A stretch of DNA of 38,012 nt, taken from positions 1 through 38,012 of the forward strand of contig CAYNRR010000012.1 in assembly GCA_964400015.1 (NCBI GenBank), read 5' to 3'. The notes under the pieces were generated by a model, which was not told the DNA's origin, ran no database searches, and saw only the letters and a program-made list of their open reading frames with translations. Positions 6,077 through 15,045 of the stretch are shown here, piece after piece. The DNA comes from UBA1234 sp964400015 (GTDB taxonomy: Bacteria; Bacillota; Clostridia; TANB77; UBA1234). The first letter of the stretch is position 1; each line of letters starts with the position of its first letter. The position numbers and the translations under genes were made by a program.

Positions 6077-9000
6077 CTAATTAAAATCTTCTGGCAATAT
6101 ATTTATAAGCGACTCTTTATCCATCAATCCTGCATTTGCTAATCTTAACGCCTGATTATTTAATGAACGTTCAAACATATTTCTCACAAATCTTCCGTTA
6201 CCAAATCTAGTATCTTGCTTGGCTACTGCTAATATTTCTTTTAATCTGTCTTGTGCTTCAAGTGTTAGATTATATCCATTCTTTTGATACATTTTTTCTG
6301 CTATTGTCATTAGTTCCTCTACCGTATAATCTTTAAATTCTATTATGTTCGGAAATCTTGATAATAATCCAGAATTTATATCTAGAAATTCCGTCATTTC
6401 TTTACTATATCCTGCCAAAATAACAACTAGTTTATCTCTGTTATCATCCATTAGTTTAATTAAAGTATCTATTGCCTCTTTTCCAAAATCGCTGTTTCCT
6501 CCTTGCGATAACGCATAAGCTTCGTCAATGAACAAAACACCATTATATGCCTCTTGCACTTTTTCGGTAGTCTTTGCAGCTGTTTGTCCAACATACCCTG
6601 CGACTAATCCTGCTCTATCTGTTTCTACAAGTTTGTTTGTAGAAATAACACCTAATTGATACAGCATATTAGCAACAGCTCTTGCCATCATTGTTTTTCC
6701 TGTACCAGGATTTCCTTTAAATATCATATGTAGCGATTGTTCGTTGTTAACAATTAACCCCATTTTTCTACGTTCGTTCATTATTTTTATTCTTGCAGCT
6801 AACATTCTTATGTATTGTTTTACTGAATCTAAACCAATAATTTCATCCAAATCTTTTTCGTAATCATAGTCACTATTTTCACTTTCATATTTTTTGCCAA
6901 CATCTTCTGGTAGTATGATATTAACTTCATTTAACGCAACATCTTCCATAGACGCAATCCTATTACTTTGATTTCTCACGATCTCGTCAATTATATTTCT
7001 AACCATTCTACCATTTCCAGCATGCGTTGTTGCTGTTTTTTTCATGAATGCAATTTTTTCATTTACCAAAGTTTTAGCTTCTTCTGTTACAGTAAAACCT
7101 CTACCTTTAATCATAGAATCAAAAATTTGGCTTAGTTCTCCTTCCGAATAATCCGGGAAAGCTAATTTTAATGGGAAACGCGATTCTAATCCAGAATTAG
7201 TCTTTAAGAAATCGCTCATCTCTTTTTCGTATCCAGCAAGAATAACTAAAATTTCGCCTCTATGATCTTCCATAAGTTTTACTAATGTATCGATTGCTTC
7301 TTTTCCAAAATCACTATCGCCACCTTGAGATAACGAATATGCTTCATCTATGAATAGTACACCACCAAGTGCACTATTGAATACATTTGTAGTTTTAGGT
7401 GCTGTTTGTCCAACATACTCAGCAACTAAATCTGCTCTTGAGACTTCAATTAAATGTCCTTGTCTTAAAAATCCCATTTTTTTTAACATCTGTGCTAAAA
7501 GTCTTGCAACAGTAGTTTTACCTGTTCCCGGATTACCTATAAAAATCATATTTAAAGACTGAGTTACATCTACTGAAACTCCAAGTGTTCTTCTTTTTTC
7601 TTGTGCTTTTAAAATGTTATATTGATTTCTTAAAAAGTCTTTTACATTCTGTAATCCTATTATTGATGAAAGTGATTCTTCTAAATCAAATTCTTCTTTT
7701 TTTCCAAGTTCAAAATCAACTAACTTTATTAAAGAATAATCAACTTCATTTTCTTTTACAATTCTAACAGCTTGATTAGTCATAGCTGTTTCCATCACAT
7801 TTCTTACCAAACGTCCATTTCCATTAGGATTTTTTCCTTTATAGATACTCGCATCGAAGAATTCCATAAGTGGTTCATAGCACTCAACATCGATTCTATA
7901 CTCATTTCGTTTCGCGATACTTTCAGCAATCCTGTACATTTCATCAGCTGTATAATCTTCAAACTCAACAAAATTTTGGAACCTAGATTTAAGTCCTGTT
8001 ATAGTTCGTAACAGCTCATCCATTTCATCTTTATAACCAGCAAGTATTACAACTAAATTTTCACGATTATCTTCTATCATCTTAAGCAACGTTTCAGCAG
8101 CTTCTCTGCCATACTCATCATTTTTTGAATTCATAAGAGAATATGCTTCATCAATAAAAAGTACTCCACCAAATGCAGAAGACACGCAAGCTCTAGTAAG
8201 TTGTGCTGTTTCACCAGGATGACTTCCAACCAAATCTGCTCTTGAAACTTCAACATAGTGTCCTTTTTCTAAAACACCAAGTGCATTTAAATATTCAGAA
8301 ACAATCCTTGCAATAGTAGTCTTACCTGTTCCTGGATTTCCAGTAAATATCATGTTAAGAGGAAGTGGTGCAGCTTTCATTCCTGCACGTTCCCTCATTT
8401 TTTGTGCCATAATATTGTCTTCTAATTTATATAAATAATCTTTAACATCTTGAAGACCTATAATATTATCAAGCTTAGCTTTAACCATAGCAAGCTTACT
8501 TTGCATTTTCAAATCTGTCGAATCATCCAAATACATTTTTTCTTCATTAAATTCTAAAACAAACTTATCGTTTTCAGTAGTTATAATACATTGATGCTTA
8601 TTAGATATTTTTCCTTTCAACTTGTATTCAGAAATTGGATTGTACAATCTGCGTTCAATATTTAAATATATACCATTTGTACCTGTACTTTTTGAATATA
8701 CACCTTTAAGAAACTCTTTCACATTTTCTGTACATACAACATCAAGTTCAAGATTTTTCTTACATTTTCTTTTGAAATGTTCAAGCATTATGCCAATCAT
8801 TTCTGCAATTTCAGTTTCAGAAAAATCACTAACATGTATAGAATCTTTGACCTTTTGTACAATATCTTCGCCAAGAAAATCTTCAAGCTCATTTGCTGGT
8901 CGGTCAGAAATAAATATAAAATATTCTCCACCAGTATTTACTTCCATAATTCCTTTTGGAGTATTAACTTCTATTCTTCCATATTTACATAGATTTTTTA

Positions 9001-9967
9001 TAAATGTAGCACACGACTCGCTCGCCATCTCAAAGTTTTGAAAAACAATAACTTCAGCCCCATCATTAACTGCCTCTGAATAACTATTTACCAAGCTACC
9101 TAATGCTTCTTCTCTTTTATACATCATAAAATCAAAAATCTTCGCATCATTATATGTTAATTTTTCATTTTTTAAATGTACCGTTATATCTTCAATAATA
9201 TCTTTAATTAAAACTGTTTCATTAGAAAAAATAGTAATTATATTTTTCAATGCACTCTTAGACTCTTGATTTATCGTATACGGTCTTTTAAACGCAAGAA
9301 CTAAATCATTAACAAATTCTGTTCTTGGCAATTTTTCAGATAGTTCTTTTCGTATATCTTCAAAAACTTCATTGACACTTTTTTGCTTTTGATTCTTTTC
9401 ATTTTTTTCTAACTCAGAAGTATAAATATCTTTATATCTTTTATCATCAATTTTAAAATTAGCTTTATATAACTCTATAAGCTTTACTTGATCTTCAGTA
9501 ATTTCTCCACCTTTTTTCATAAAGCTAATAAGCATTTTTAAAACGCTGTCTTCATACAACTCTTGTTCAGCAATAGGCATTGATGCACAAATTTCATCAA
9601 TAACTTTTTTCAATCTTATAATATAGCTTTTATTACTTTCATGACCTAAAGAAAAACCTTTTTTACTTTCTTTTTTATAAAATTTATTTAAATACTCATA
9701 TTGTTTTTTAGTCAAATTTTGTTTTCTCAAAAATTCATCTAGGAAACGTTCAAACTCTTCTTCACGTCCACCAGTATGTGCTCTCGCAATATTTGCAAAA
9801 AGTCCAACAAAACAGCAAGACACTTCTGGAGGCATTTCTTCAACTTTATAAACTTTACCACCTTGAATTCTAAGTTCGTTTCCACAATAATTACAAATCA
9901 TGCTTGTTTTATTTGAAAGAACTGTAACTTCTTCACCACAATATGGGCAAACTGGAATTTTTGCCAT
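6077..9967 (-). CDS. Triple AAA+ ATPase of the CbbX/SpoVK family with zinc ribbon
   Basis: A 1296-residue protein. The N-terminus is a zinc ribbon (C7, C10, C25, C28). Residues about 200-480 look like a degenerate AAA-type region without Walker motifs. Three full CbbX/SpoVK-type AAA+ modules follow, with GNPGTGKT Walker A motifs at about residues 543, 812 and 1087, each with a GVLFIDEAY Walker B and a sensor AGY. Single-module relatives remodel Rubisco (CbbX), act in spore formation (SpoVK) or assist type VII secretion (EccA). A three-module chain could form a stacked or pseudo-hexameric motor. It shares a transcript with the 104-residue gene. A relic of a related module lies at 11183-11410. 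Confidence 0.9.
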   Translation of the reverse strand: MAKIPVCPYCGEEVTVLSNKTSMICNYCGNELRIQGGKVYKVEEMPPEVSCCFVGLFANIARAHTGGREEEFERFLDEFLRKQNLTKKQYEYLNKFYKKESKKGFSLGHESNKSYIIRLKKVIDEICASMPIAEQELYEDSVLKMLISFMKKGGEITEDQVKLIELYKANFKIDDKRYKDIYTSELEKNEKNQKQKSVNEVFEDIRKELSEKLPRTEFVNDLVLAFKRPYTINQESKSALKNIITIFSNETVLIKDIIEDITVHLKNEKLTYNDAKIFDFMMYKREEALGSLVNSYSEAVNDGAEVIVFQNFEMASESCATFIKNLCKYGRIEVNTPKGIMEVNTGGEYFIFISDRPANELEDFLGEDIVQKVKDSIHVSDFSETEIAEMIGIMLEHFKRKCKKNLELDVVCTENVKEFLKGVYSKSTGTNGIYLNIERRLYNPISEYKLKGKISNKHQCIITTENDKFVLEFNEEKMYLDDSTDLKMQSKLAMVKAKLDNIIGLQDVKDYLYKLEDNIMAQKMRERAGMKAAPLPLNMIFTGNPGTGKTTIARIVSEYLNALGVLEKGHYVEVSRADLVGSHPGETAQLTRACVSSAFGGVLFIDEAYSLMNSKNDEYGREAAETLLKMIEDNRENLVVILAGYKDEMDELLRTITGLKSRFQNFVEFEDYTADEMYRIAESIAKRNEYRIDVECYEPLMEFFDASIYKGKNPNGNGRLVRNVMETAMTNQAVRIVKENEVDYSLIKLVDFELGKKEEFDLEESLSSIIGLQNVKDFLRNQYNILKAQEKRRTLGVSVDVTQSLNMIFIGNPGTGKTTVARLLAQMLKKMGFLRQGHLIEVSRADLVAEYVGQTAPKTTNVFNSALGGVLFIDEAYSLSQGGDSDFGKEAIDTLVKLMEDHRGEILVILAGYEKEMSDFLKTNSGLESRFPLKLAFPDYSEGELSQIFDSMIKGRGFTVTEEAKTLVNEKIAFMKKTATTHAGNGRMVRNIIDEIVRNQSNRIASMEDVALNEVNIILPEDVGKKYESENSDYDYEKDLDEIIGLDSVKQYIRMLAARIKIMNERRKMGLIVNNEQSLHMIFKGNPGTGKTMMARAVANMLYQLGVISTNKLVETDRAGLVAGYVGQTAAKTTEKVQEAYNGVLFIDEAYALSQGGNSDFGKEAIDTLIKLMDDNRDKLVVILAGYSKEMTEFLDINSGLLSRFPNIIEFKDYTVEELMTIAEKMYQKNGYNLTLEAQDRLKEILAVAKQDTRFGNGRFVRNMFERSLNNQALRLANAGLMDKESLINILPEDFN

Positions 9968-9991
9968 TCAACACACCATCCTTTTAAATAT

Positions 9992-10020
9992 ATACTACCA
10001 TTTTTAGGATAACGTCACAA
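9992..10020 (-). promoter_or_regulatory. Promoter of the AAA+ operon
   Basis: TTGTGA (10020-10015), 17 bp, TAGTAT (9997-9992) on the minus strand, 24 bp before the ATG. The -10 box is only a moderate match. Confidence 0.45.
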
Positions 10021-10055
10021 CCTTTTTTTCTATTTGATATAGTTTATAACAATAC

Positions 10056-10096
10056 AAAAAAAGAGTTTAAATCAACAAAGACTTAAACTCTTTTTT
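10056..10096. terminator. Bidirectional terminator after traX
   Basis: AAAAAAGAGTTTAA (10057-10070) pairs with TTAAACTCTTTTTT (10083-10096) across 12 nt. It ends the traX transcript upstream of the AAA+ promoter. Confidence 0.85.
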
Positions 10097-10101
10097 ATTT
10101 A

Positions 10102-10833
10102 CTAAATAAAATTATATATTAAATATAACGCTAACATATGCACAGGATAAAAAGCATAAAAACCATATTGTAATACTTTACTCTTCTTACCTTTTTCTCC
10201 ATTGTACATCCACATAATCGGTAATGCTAACACGCTAAATGCTTGAAGTGGCATAAAGTATTCATATCCAAAAATATTTAAGATAATGGACTGATCTTTA
10301 AAAAATACTATATGTAATAAAATCATTGAAATTAGTTGTCCAAGCCATGCAAATTTAAAATTTCTAAATACGTATAACGCAATTATAGTAAGTATTCCAG
10401 TAATACCATAATCAACAAATCCAACTAATCCAATAAAAAGATATACCAAAATTTTTAAAAGTGCCTTTACACCTACTTTAACATTTTTATTCTTTTTGAA
10501 CTTATCAATTTCATTTATACAAAGTAGCCCCAAAAGTAAAGTAAACATCACATTCTGATGAAATGGAAAAAACTTTACACCAGACGACATCAAATCAAAT
10601 GGTATTTCAGAAATCAATCCAAACACAAATAATCTTTGAGCATATTTCTTAAAATTTGATGTATGTTCAAACCCTTCAACTATTAAAAAAGCAAACAAAG
10701 GAAAAGCTAATCTACCAACATTCGTAAGCCACAAGTTACCAGGTATTATAGTTGCCCACATATGGTCTGCTAACATAAAAATCATAGCTATAATCTTAAT
10801 CGCATTTGAATTCAATACTTTATATCTTTGCAT
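10102..10833 (-). CDS. TraX family membrane protein
   Basis: From the ATG at 10833 the product has 243 residues. This start is preferred over 10848 because GGAGG lies 8 nt before it. The sequence has about seven hydrophobic membrane segments. It begins with the family hallmarks NAIKIIAMIFMLADH and then GRLAFPLFAFLIVEGF, and ends with FYPVHMLALYLIY. TraX acetylates the N-terminus of F pilin. In Firmicutes it is usually found outside conjugation operons, with an unknown, probably acyl-transfer, role on a surface substrate. No conjugation genes are nearby. Confidence 0.9.
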   Translation of the reverse strand: MQRYKVLNSNAIKIIAMIFMLADHMWATIIPGNLWLTNVGRLAFPLFAFLIVEGFEHTSNFKKYAQRLFVFGLISEIPFDLMSSGVKFFPFHQNVMFTLLLGLLCINEIDKFKKNKNVKVGVKALLKILVYLFIGLVGFVDYGITGILTIIALYVFRNFKFAWLGQLISMILLHIVFFKDQSIILNIFGYEYFMPLQAFSVLALPIMWMYNGEKGKKSKVLQYGFYAFYPVHMLALYLIYNFI

Positions 10834-10848
10834 TTTGATTACCTCCAT

Positions 10849-10977
10849 TTAAAAATTGCAACCTATAAATATTTTACCATATATTACTGAATTAGGTCTA
10901 ATGGTTTTATACATCTTCTTTCCTTCTTTATATTTAATATACTTGTCGTTTTTAATCGAAATACTGCTGTTATACAT
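10849..10977 (-). CDS. Possible 42-residue ORF ahead of traX
   Basis: An open frame from the ATG at 10977 ends with TAA overlapping the upstream traX ATG. The composition is plausible for a protein (Lys, Ile and Tyr rich) and the stop/start junction suggests coupling, but there is no ribosome binding site. It may be a gene fragment or chance. Confidence 0.25.
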   Translation of the reverse strand: MYNSSISIKNDKYIKYKEGKKMYKTIRPNSVIYGKIFIGCNF

Positions 10978-11020
10978 TTGGTAGTATAATTGATGGTTTA
11001 GCATAGATATGTCACAGTAA

Positions 11021-11090
11021 AAAAGGAAATACCAAAATGATATAATGTTTTTAATAAACCAAACGAATATCGAAAGAAGGTATTCCTTTT
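11021..11090. repeat. Imperfect inverted repeat, possible element end
   Basis: AAAAGGAAATACC (11021-11033) is complementary to GGTATTCCTTTT (11079-11090) with one bulged base, across a 45-nt centre. The loop is too long for a normal terminator. It lies between traX and the AAA+ relic, so it may mark the end of a lost insertion element. No transposase is seen. Confidence 0.4.
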
Positions 11091-11182
11091 GTATTTTTGT
11101 TAATTTTTATCTTTTTCACTTTCCCTATAAGTGTAATTTGAATTTTTATTAGTAAGAATAAAATAAATTCTTTAATTATCTT

Positions 11183-11410
11183 TCAATCTTTTACATATTC
11201 TTGCGCTTCATCAATGAAAAGTATTCCACCTATTGCTGCCTTCACAACATCTTGCACTTTTAATGCTATTTGTCCAACATATCCTCCAACCAATCCGGAT
11301 CTATCCACTTCTATTAATTGTCCTTGACTTAGTACTCTAATTTTATTATAAATACGTGCTAATAACCTTGCTACAGTAGTTTTACCTGTTCCTGGATTTT
11401 CCATAAATAC
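11183..11410 (-). pseudogene. Relic of a CbbX/SpoVK AAA+ module
   Basis: A 73-codon frame holds a Walker A motif changed from GNPGTGKTT to ENPGTGKTT, the following helix, GQLIEVDRSGLVGGYVGQ, and a Walker B (GGILFIDEA), then stops. A TGA lies two codons before the Met in frame, and everything before and after this core is missing. It matches the second module of the 1296-residue protein best. This is a truncated copy, not a working ATPase. Confidence 0.8.
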
Positions 11411-11438
11411 TCATTCCTCTTATTATAACTTTTTACTA

Positions 11439-12707
11439 TTATTTCAGTTTATATGCCACGTTTTTTGAAAATCCTGTTTTTTCTATTATATCCTTTTCAA
11501 GCATTTCATTTAAAATATTAATTGTAGCACTTTTTCCCAAATTCAATATATTTTCAAAATTTTCTCTTGTTCCTTGATTATTTTGTTTTAGGTAATCTAT
11601 AATTAATATATATTCATTTTTTAAATTTAGTTTTGGTAATATAACAAGAAAACTATTAGGTGCAACTTTTATTTCTGGACTAGTTATTGACGCCTTATAT
11701 TCTTCGTACATCCTTGGTATCCCTGTTCCATAAGCCTCTACAAAATTTAATCTATGAAATATATTCACTAAATTAGGATTTCTAGAGGAAGAACTACCAA
11801 GTTTTATGTCTTCAATAGTTAAACCACTTACCAATCCGCCCAAACTCAAAAATTCAATTTTATCATTAAATATATGAATTAAATTGCTTCCATTTATTTC
11901 ATAGTCTCTATGTGTAATAGTATTACATAATAATTCTCTTAAACTATTTTTGGGATATTCATATTTATCTATTCTTTCCATTCCATCTATTCTACTACTC
12001 ATTCTATTGTTCATCATCAAATATTCATATGCATTTTCATATTGACTTAAAATACTTTGCTCTGAAAACTCTTTACTATCTAAAAATTCCGTTTTAGTAT
12101 TATCTTTATATCTTGCAACTTTTATTGAATATGGACATTGATCTGATAATAATAATCCTAAATTGGTATATTTATTATCTGAATTTATTAATCCCAAATT
12201 CTTTTTTTCAACATTTCCGAAAGAAATTTTTTTCTTATTAAACAATTGATTCGCAAATGTAAATGTTAAATTTTGATTAATGCTAATATTCTTTTCAAAT
12301 GAAATTCCCGATGACTCTACTATCATTTCTTTTATTGTTTCTCTCGTGGCATGTTGCACAGTTGCTCCTAATCTAATAAAAACCCCCTCAATTGTCATAC
12401 CCTTTGATTTTATATAATACGGTTTATTTGTTCCTCTTAAAACTTCTACTATTATTATTTCTTTATTTTCTTCTATTTCAATTCTACTTGAAACTAAAAA
12501 ATTCACTGATGGCTCTATACTATCATTTATTTTACTACTTAATCTATCTAAATCCTCTTTTGCATTTTTTAGTCCTACAACTTTACCATTATCATCATAT
12601 CCTAAAATAATTGTACCACCAGTCGTATTACAAAAAGCAATTATTTCTTTAACAATTGAGTCTGTTAATTCTCTTTTAAATTCTAAATTATTATTCTCTG
12701 TTATCAA
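11439..12707 (-). CDS. AlbA_2/Schlafen-like domain protein with GHKL-type C-terminus
   Basis: A 422-residue protein. Residues 1-125 match the AlbA_2 (Schlafen-type, divergent AAA-4) domain: LEFKREL, then IIAFCNTTGGTIILGYDDNG and the GVFIRLG strand. Residues about 230-350 carry LRELLCNTITHRDY and EAYGTGIPRMYEEY, typical of the GHKL-like part of these 'RecG-like' regulators. The last 60 residues form a winged helix. The start is TTG at 12707 with AGAGGTG six bases upstream. Members act as transcription regulators or in phage-defence and stress roles; the target is unknown. It has its own promoter. Confidence 0.85.
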   Translation of the reverse strand: MITENNNLEFKRELTDSIVKEIIAFCNTTGGTIILGYDDNGKVVGLKNAKEDLDRLSSKINDSIEPSVNFLVSSRIEIEENKEIIIVEVLRGTNKPYYIKSKGMTIEGVFIRLGATVQHATRETIKEMIVESSGISFEKNISINQNLTFTFANQLFNKKKISFGNVEKKNLGLINSDNKYTNLGLLLSDQCPYSIKVARYKDNTKTEFLDSKEFSEQSILSQYENAYEYLMMNNRMSSRIDGMERIDKYEYPKNSLRELLCNTITHRDYEINGSNLIHIFNDKIEFLSLGGLVSGLTIEDIKLGSSSSRNPNLVNIFHRLNFVEAYGTGIPRMYEEYKASITSPEIKVAPNSFLVILPKLNLKNEYILIIDYLKQNNQGTRENFENILNLGKSATINILNEMLEKDIIEKTGFSKNVAYKLK

Positions 12708-12737
12708 AAAATCACCTCTTTCTTTTTTATCGTTATT

Positions 12738-12767
12738 ATTATATCAATTTTTTTAATTTTTTATCAA
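12738..12767 (-). promoter_or_regulatory. Promoter of the AlbA_2 gene
   Basis: TTGATA (12767-12762), 18 bp, TATAAT (12743-12738) on the minus strand, about 31 bp before the TTG start. Confidence 0.7.
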
Positions 12768-12814
12768 GCCTTTTGACCACATTCGTTTTCTTTCGTCCAC
12801 TTTCATATTGTATT

Positions 12815-12863
12815 TTAAAAAATCAAACGCCACAAGTACTGTATTTTCAATATTTGTAGCGTT
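12815..12863 (-). terminator. Terminator after the 48-residue gene
   Basis: On the minus strand AACGC-T-ACAA pairs with TTGT-G-GCGTT across an 18-nt loop and is followed by TGATTTTTT. It separates the upstream small genes from the AlbA_2 unit. Confidence 0.65.
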
Positions 12864-12888
12864 CTTTATTCGTTTTTTCTCGTCCATT

Positions 12889-13035
12889 TTATAAATAAAG
12901 TAATTCAATCACATCTGTAAATCCATTTCTATAATACTTTTTGTCTTGAGGAGTCATTTCACAAAATACCGTTTCTCCCCTAAATTCTATCCATTCTTTT
13001 AATAAATCATCTTTCACTTCTCTTAAATTTTTCAT
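12889..13035 (-). CDS. 48-residue protein, uncharacterised
   Basis: A short gene from the ATG at 13035 to TAA at 12889. The product has about 48 residues, starting MKNLREVKDDLLKEWIEF and ending with a hydrophobic IELLYL. GGAG lies 8 nt before the start and overlaps the stop codon of the pseudogene upstream, the usual sign of translational coupling. A terminator follows. It looks like a small phage or plasmid accessory protein; no function can be given. Confidence 0.65.
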   Translation of the reverse strand: MKNLREVKDDLLKEWIEFRGETVFCEMTPQDKKYYRNGFTDVIELLYL

Positions 13036-13047
13036 TTGCATCATCTC

Positions 13048-13455
13048 CTATACATATATTAATTCATTAAAAATAATTTCTTCTGCTTGATTCTTAAAAT
13101 TATTCATCATACCACCCCAATAAAACATATCTGTATTTTTCATATCTTCTGTTAGATTACTTTTGAATTTTAATTGTTCTATTATTTGTTTTACTCTTGT
13201 GTTTGCTGTTTCTAATTTATTGATTTTATTATTCTTAAACTTTATTTCTTCCTTTAGTCCAGCAATAGTTTTTCCTTTTCAATATTGATGTAATATAATA
13301 TAAACTATCTCTTTCGTTTTTTTAATTATTATAGTTCTTTTCTACTTTTTCAATAGTAATATTTAAGTCATTAATACCCATTCACGAAGATTCGCTATTT
13401 GAGAAAATAAATTTAAATAACAAATTTCTTGATTTCGAGAATTATCATAAAATAC
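13048..13455 (-). pseudogene. Frameshifted coiled-coil protein gene
   Basis: Several minus-strand frames join into one sensible coiled-coil protein. In order they are SQIANLREW, then GINDLNITIEKVEKNYNN (stop) KNERDSLYY, then NIEKEKLLLD (stop), then GLKEEIKFKNNKINKLE and on to FNELIYV and TAG at 13048. At least three frameshifts and an internal stop break it. The heptad-rich sequence and the coupled small gene suggest a former phage or mobile-element operon. Confidence 0.7.
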
Positions 13456-13494
13456 TTATAAATTTTTAGAGCTTCTGTTTTTTACTAGCAAAAA

Positions 13495-13526
13495 AGAAGC
13501 TAGTTTATAGAATCAAACTAACTTCT
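13495..13526. terminator. Bidirectional terminator
   Basis: AGAAGCTAGTTT (13495-13506) pairs with AAACTAACTTCT (13515-13526), one mismatch, flanked by an A-run and T-rich sequence. The stretch 13456-13754 otherwise holds only a small hairpin (GACGA/TCGTC, 13589-13601) followed by TTTT and an isolated TGTCGAA at 13542. I see no gene in it. Confidence 0.75.
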
Positions 13527-13754
13527 TTATCTTTTTGACTTTGTCGAAATTTTGAAATCTTTTTATATCAAGACCTTCAAAGTGGTTCGACGAAAATCGT
13601 CTTTTGGCTCGGGTGTTTTTTTGTATTGTTGATTTATAGCTAGCTTGCAGGTTTTTGTGTATATTTTTACTGCAATTTTAATTATTTAATCTTAATTATA
13701 AAAAATATAAACCTACTAAACATACTGTATTTTTTCTAATTTATTATATTTTGG

Positions 13755-14423
13755 TTAATGCTCACCTGCTATATGTTGTGCATTTCCATTAAAAGAAATA
13801 TCGATATTAGAAAAACAAGCGATACACCACAATAATACTACTATAGCAATCATAATCGAAATAACAACACAAGCATTTTTATTTATTTTCACGTGATTTA
13901 AAATGTATATAAATACTATCATTAGCATCCCAAACAATATTAAAGTCGCTACAAATGGCAAAATAAATTTTCCGTTAATCATTGTTATTCCTGTTATAGC
14001 AGTTGGTATCAATGTAAATGTCAAAAATAATCCAACTAATGTTCCTAAATGATTTTTCAAATCATTTTCAAAATTTTCTATTTTTTCATCAAATTGGTTT
14101 GTTCTATTATCTAATTCTTGAATTTTTTCTTCAGCACTAGCAGTTTCGAATTTTAATGAAAGTCTTTGATATTCAAAAGATAATACGCTAAAATTTCTAT
14201 AAATGTTTGTGTTGAAATTAGGTGTAGAATAACAATCATAAATTATACTTTTAGTATCTTCTAAAATTTTATTTATATCTTCTAAATCTACAAGCACATT
14301 TTGATTCAATCTATCTTGTAGCAACTCTAATTGTATATCCACATTATGTTGTAATTCTTTTATAATTGTTTTACCTTCAGCATTAACAAGACTTGGTAAT
14401 TCTATTTTTAAATTTTTATTCAT
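13755..14423 (-). CDS. Membrane protein, possible toxin partner of the Panacea gene
   Basis: A 222-residue protein. The first 130 residues are helical with a coiled coil (EEKIQELDNRTNQFDEKIENF...). Three hydrophobic segments follow: HLGTLVGLFLTFTLIPTAITG, FILPFVATLILFGMLMIVFIY and a segment ending in IAIVVLLWCIACF. There is no catalytic motif. The start overlaps the stop of the Panacea-domain gene by 8 bp, so the two are translationally coupled. Panacea antitoxins are known to pair with very diverse toxins, some of them membrane proteins, so this could be the toxin. It is an inference from context; a phage-resistance membrane effector is an alternative. Confidence 0.65.
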   Translation of the reverse strand: MNKNLKIELPSLVNAEGKTIIKELQHNVDIQLELLQDRLNQNVLVDLEDINKILEDTKSIIYDCYSTPNFNTNIYRNFSVLSFEYQRLSLKFETASAEEKIQELDNRTNQFDEKIENFENDLKNHLGTLVGLFLTFTLIPTAITGITMINGKFILPFVATLILFGMLMIVFIYILNHVKINKNACVVISIMIAIVVLLWCIACFSNIDISFNGNAQHIAGEH

Positions 14424-14922
14424 CTGTTTTTATAAAATTCTCTTTAAACCATTTTTTGGTTTCTCTTTTATCAATGTTGCTCTCGTCACCATAAATAACT
14501 CTTTTATTATTTTCGTTCCATTTTTTATGCCATGGTGAACCATTCATATGAGTATAGCTTACTAATTGCATAGCATTTAAGTTTTTGCCAAAAACTTCAT
14601 ATATATTTTGCAACATTTCTTTTTTTTCTTCTTTTATAGAATTACCAATTTTCTCTTCATTTTCATTTAAAACAATTTTTGAATCACCTAAATTTTTATA
14701 TCTTGTATATAATGGTATTGCCACTGGTCCAAAGGCCCACGCTTTAAAAGAACATTCATACAAAGAATCAACATTTTTAACATTCATATAATATGCCTCA
14801 AAAAAATACATCAATTTTTGAACTTGCAACTGCGTAACATTTTTATCATTATCACGCTTAAATAAATTTATTAAATAATAAGAATCATATACAATATTAT
14901 TTTCAAACTCTTTTTTTTCCAT
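14416..14922 (-). CDS. Panacea (DUF4065/SocA-like) domain protein, likely antitoxin
   Basis: A 168-residue protein with the Panacea pattern: VTQLQVQKLMYFFEAYYM (about 29-46), SFKAWAFGPVAIPLYTRYKN (63-82) and LVSYTHMNGSPWHKKW (about 120-135). This domain was first seen in the SocA proteolytic adaptor/antitoxin and is now known as a widespread antitoxin domain that neutralises unrelated toxins. Here it is the first gene of a two-gene unit with its own promoter, followed with an 8-bp overlap by a membrane protein. The ribosome binding site is AAAGGGGTG. Confidence 0.85.
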   Translation of the reverse strand: MEKKEFENNIVYDSYYLINLFKRDNDKNVTQLQVQKLMYFFEAYYMNVKNVDSLYECSFKAWAFGPVAIPLYTRYKNLGDSKIVLNENEEKIGNSIKEEKKEMLQNIYEVFGKNLNAMQLVSYTHMNGSPWHKKWNENNKRVIYGDESNIDKRETKKWFKENFIKTDE

Positions 14923-14974
14923 ATAGCAACACCCCTTTCTATAATATTTACATCAATTTTATAAGTTTACACAT

Positions 14975-15001
14975 ATTATATCATTTTTTCAAAAAAATCA
15001 A
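14975..15001 (-). promoter_or_regulatory. Promoter of the Panacea pair
   Basis: TTGATT (15001-14996), 15 bp, TATAAT (14980-14975) on the minus strand. The spacer is shorter than optimal, but the -10 box is perfect and lies about 50 bp upstream of the start codon. Confidence 0.5.
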
Positions 15002-15045
15002 TAGACATCTTATTAACAGAAAGATAAAAAAATTGCTGTCTTATT

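Noticed and set aside
8622..9041. Plus-strand 139-residue open frame
   Set aside because: It is a shadow of the large AAA+ gene on the other strand, without a ribosome binding site or sensible composition.
13456..13754. Isolated TGTCGAA at 13542 as a second Spo0A site
   Set aside because: A single box without tandem partner or promoter is expected by chance in AT-rich DNA of this length.
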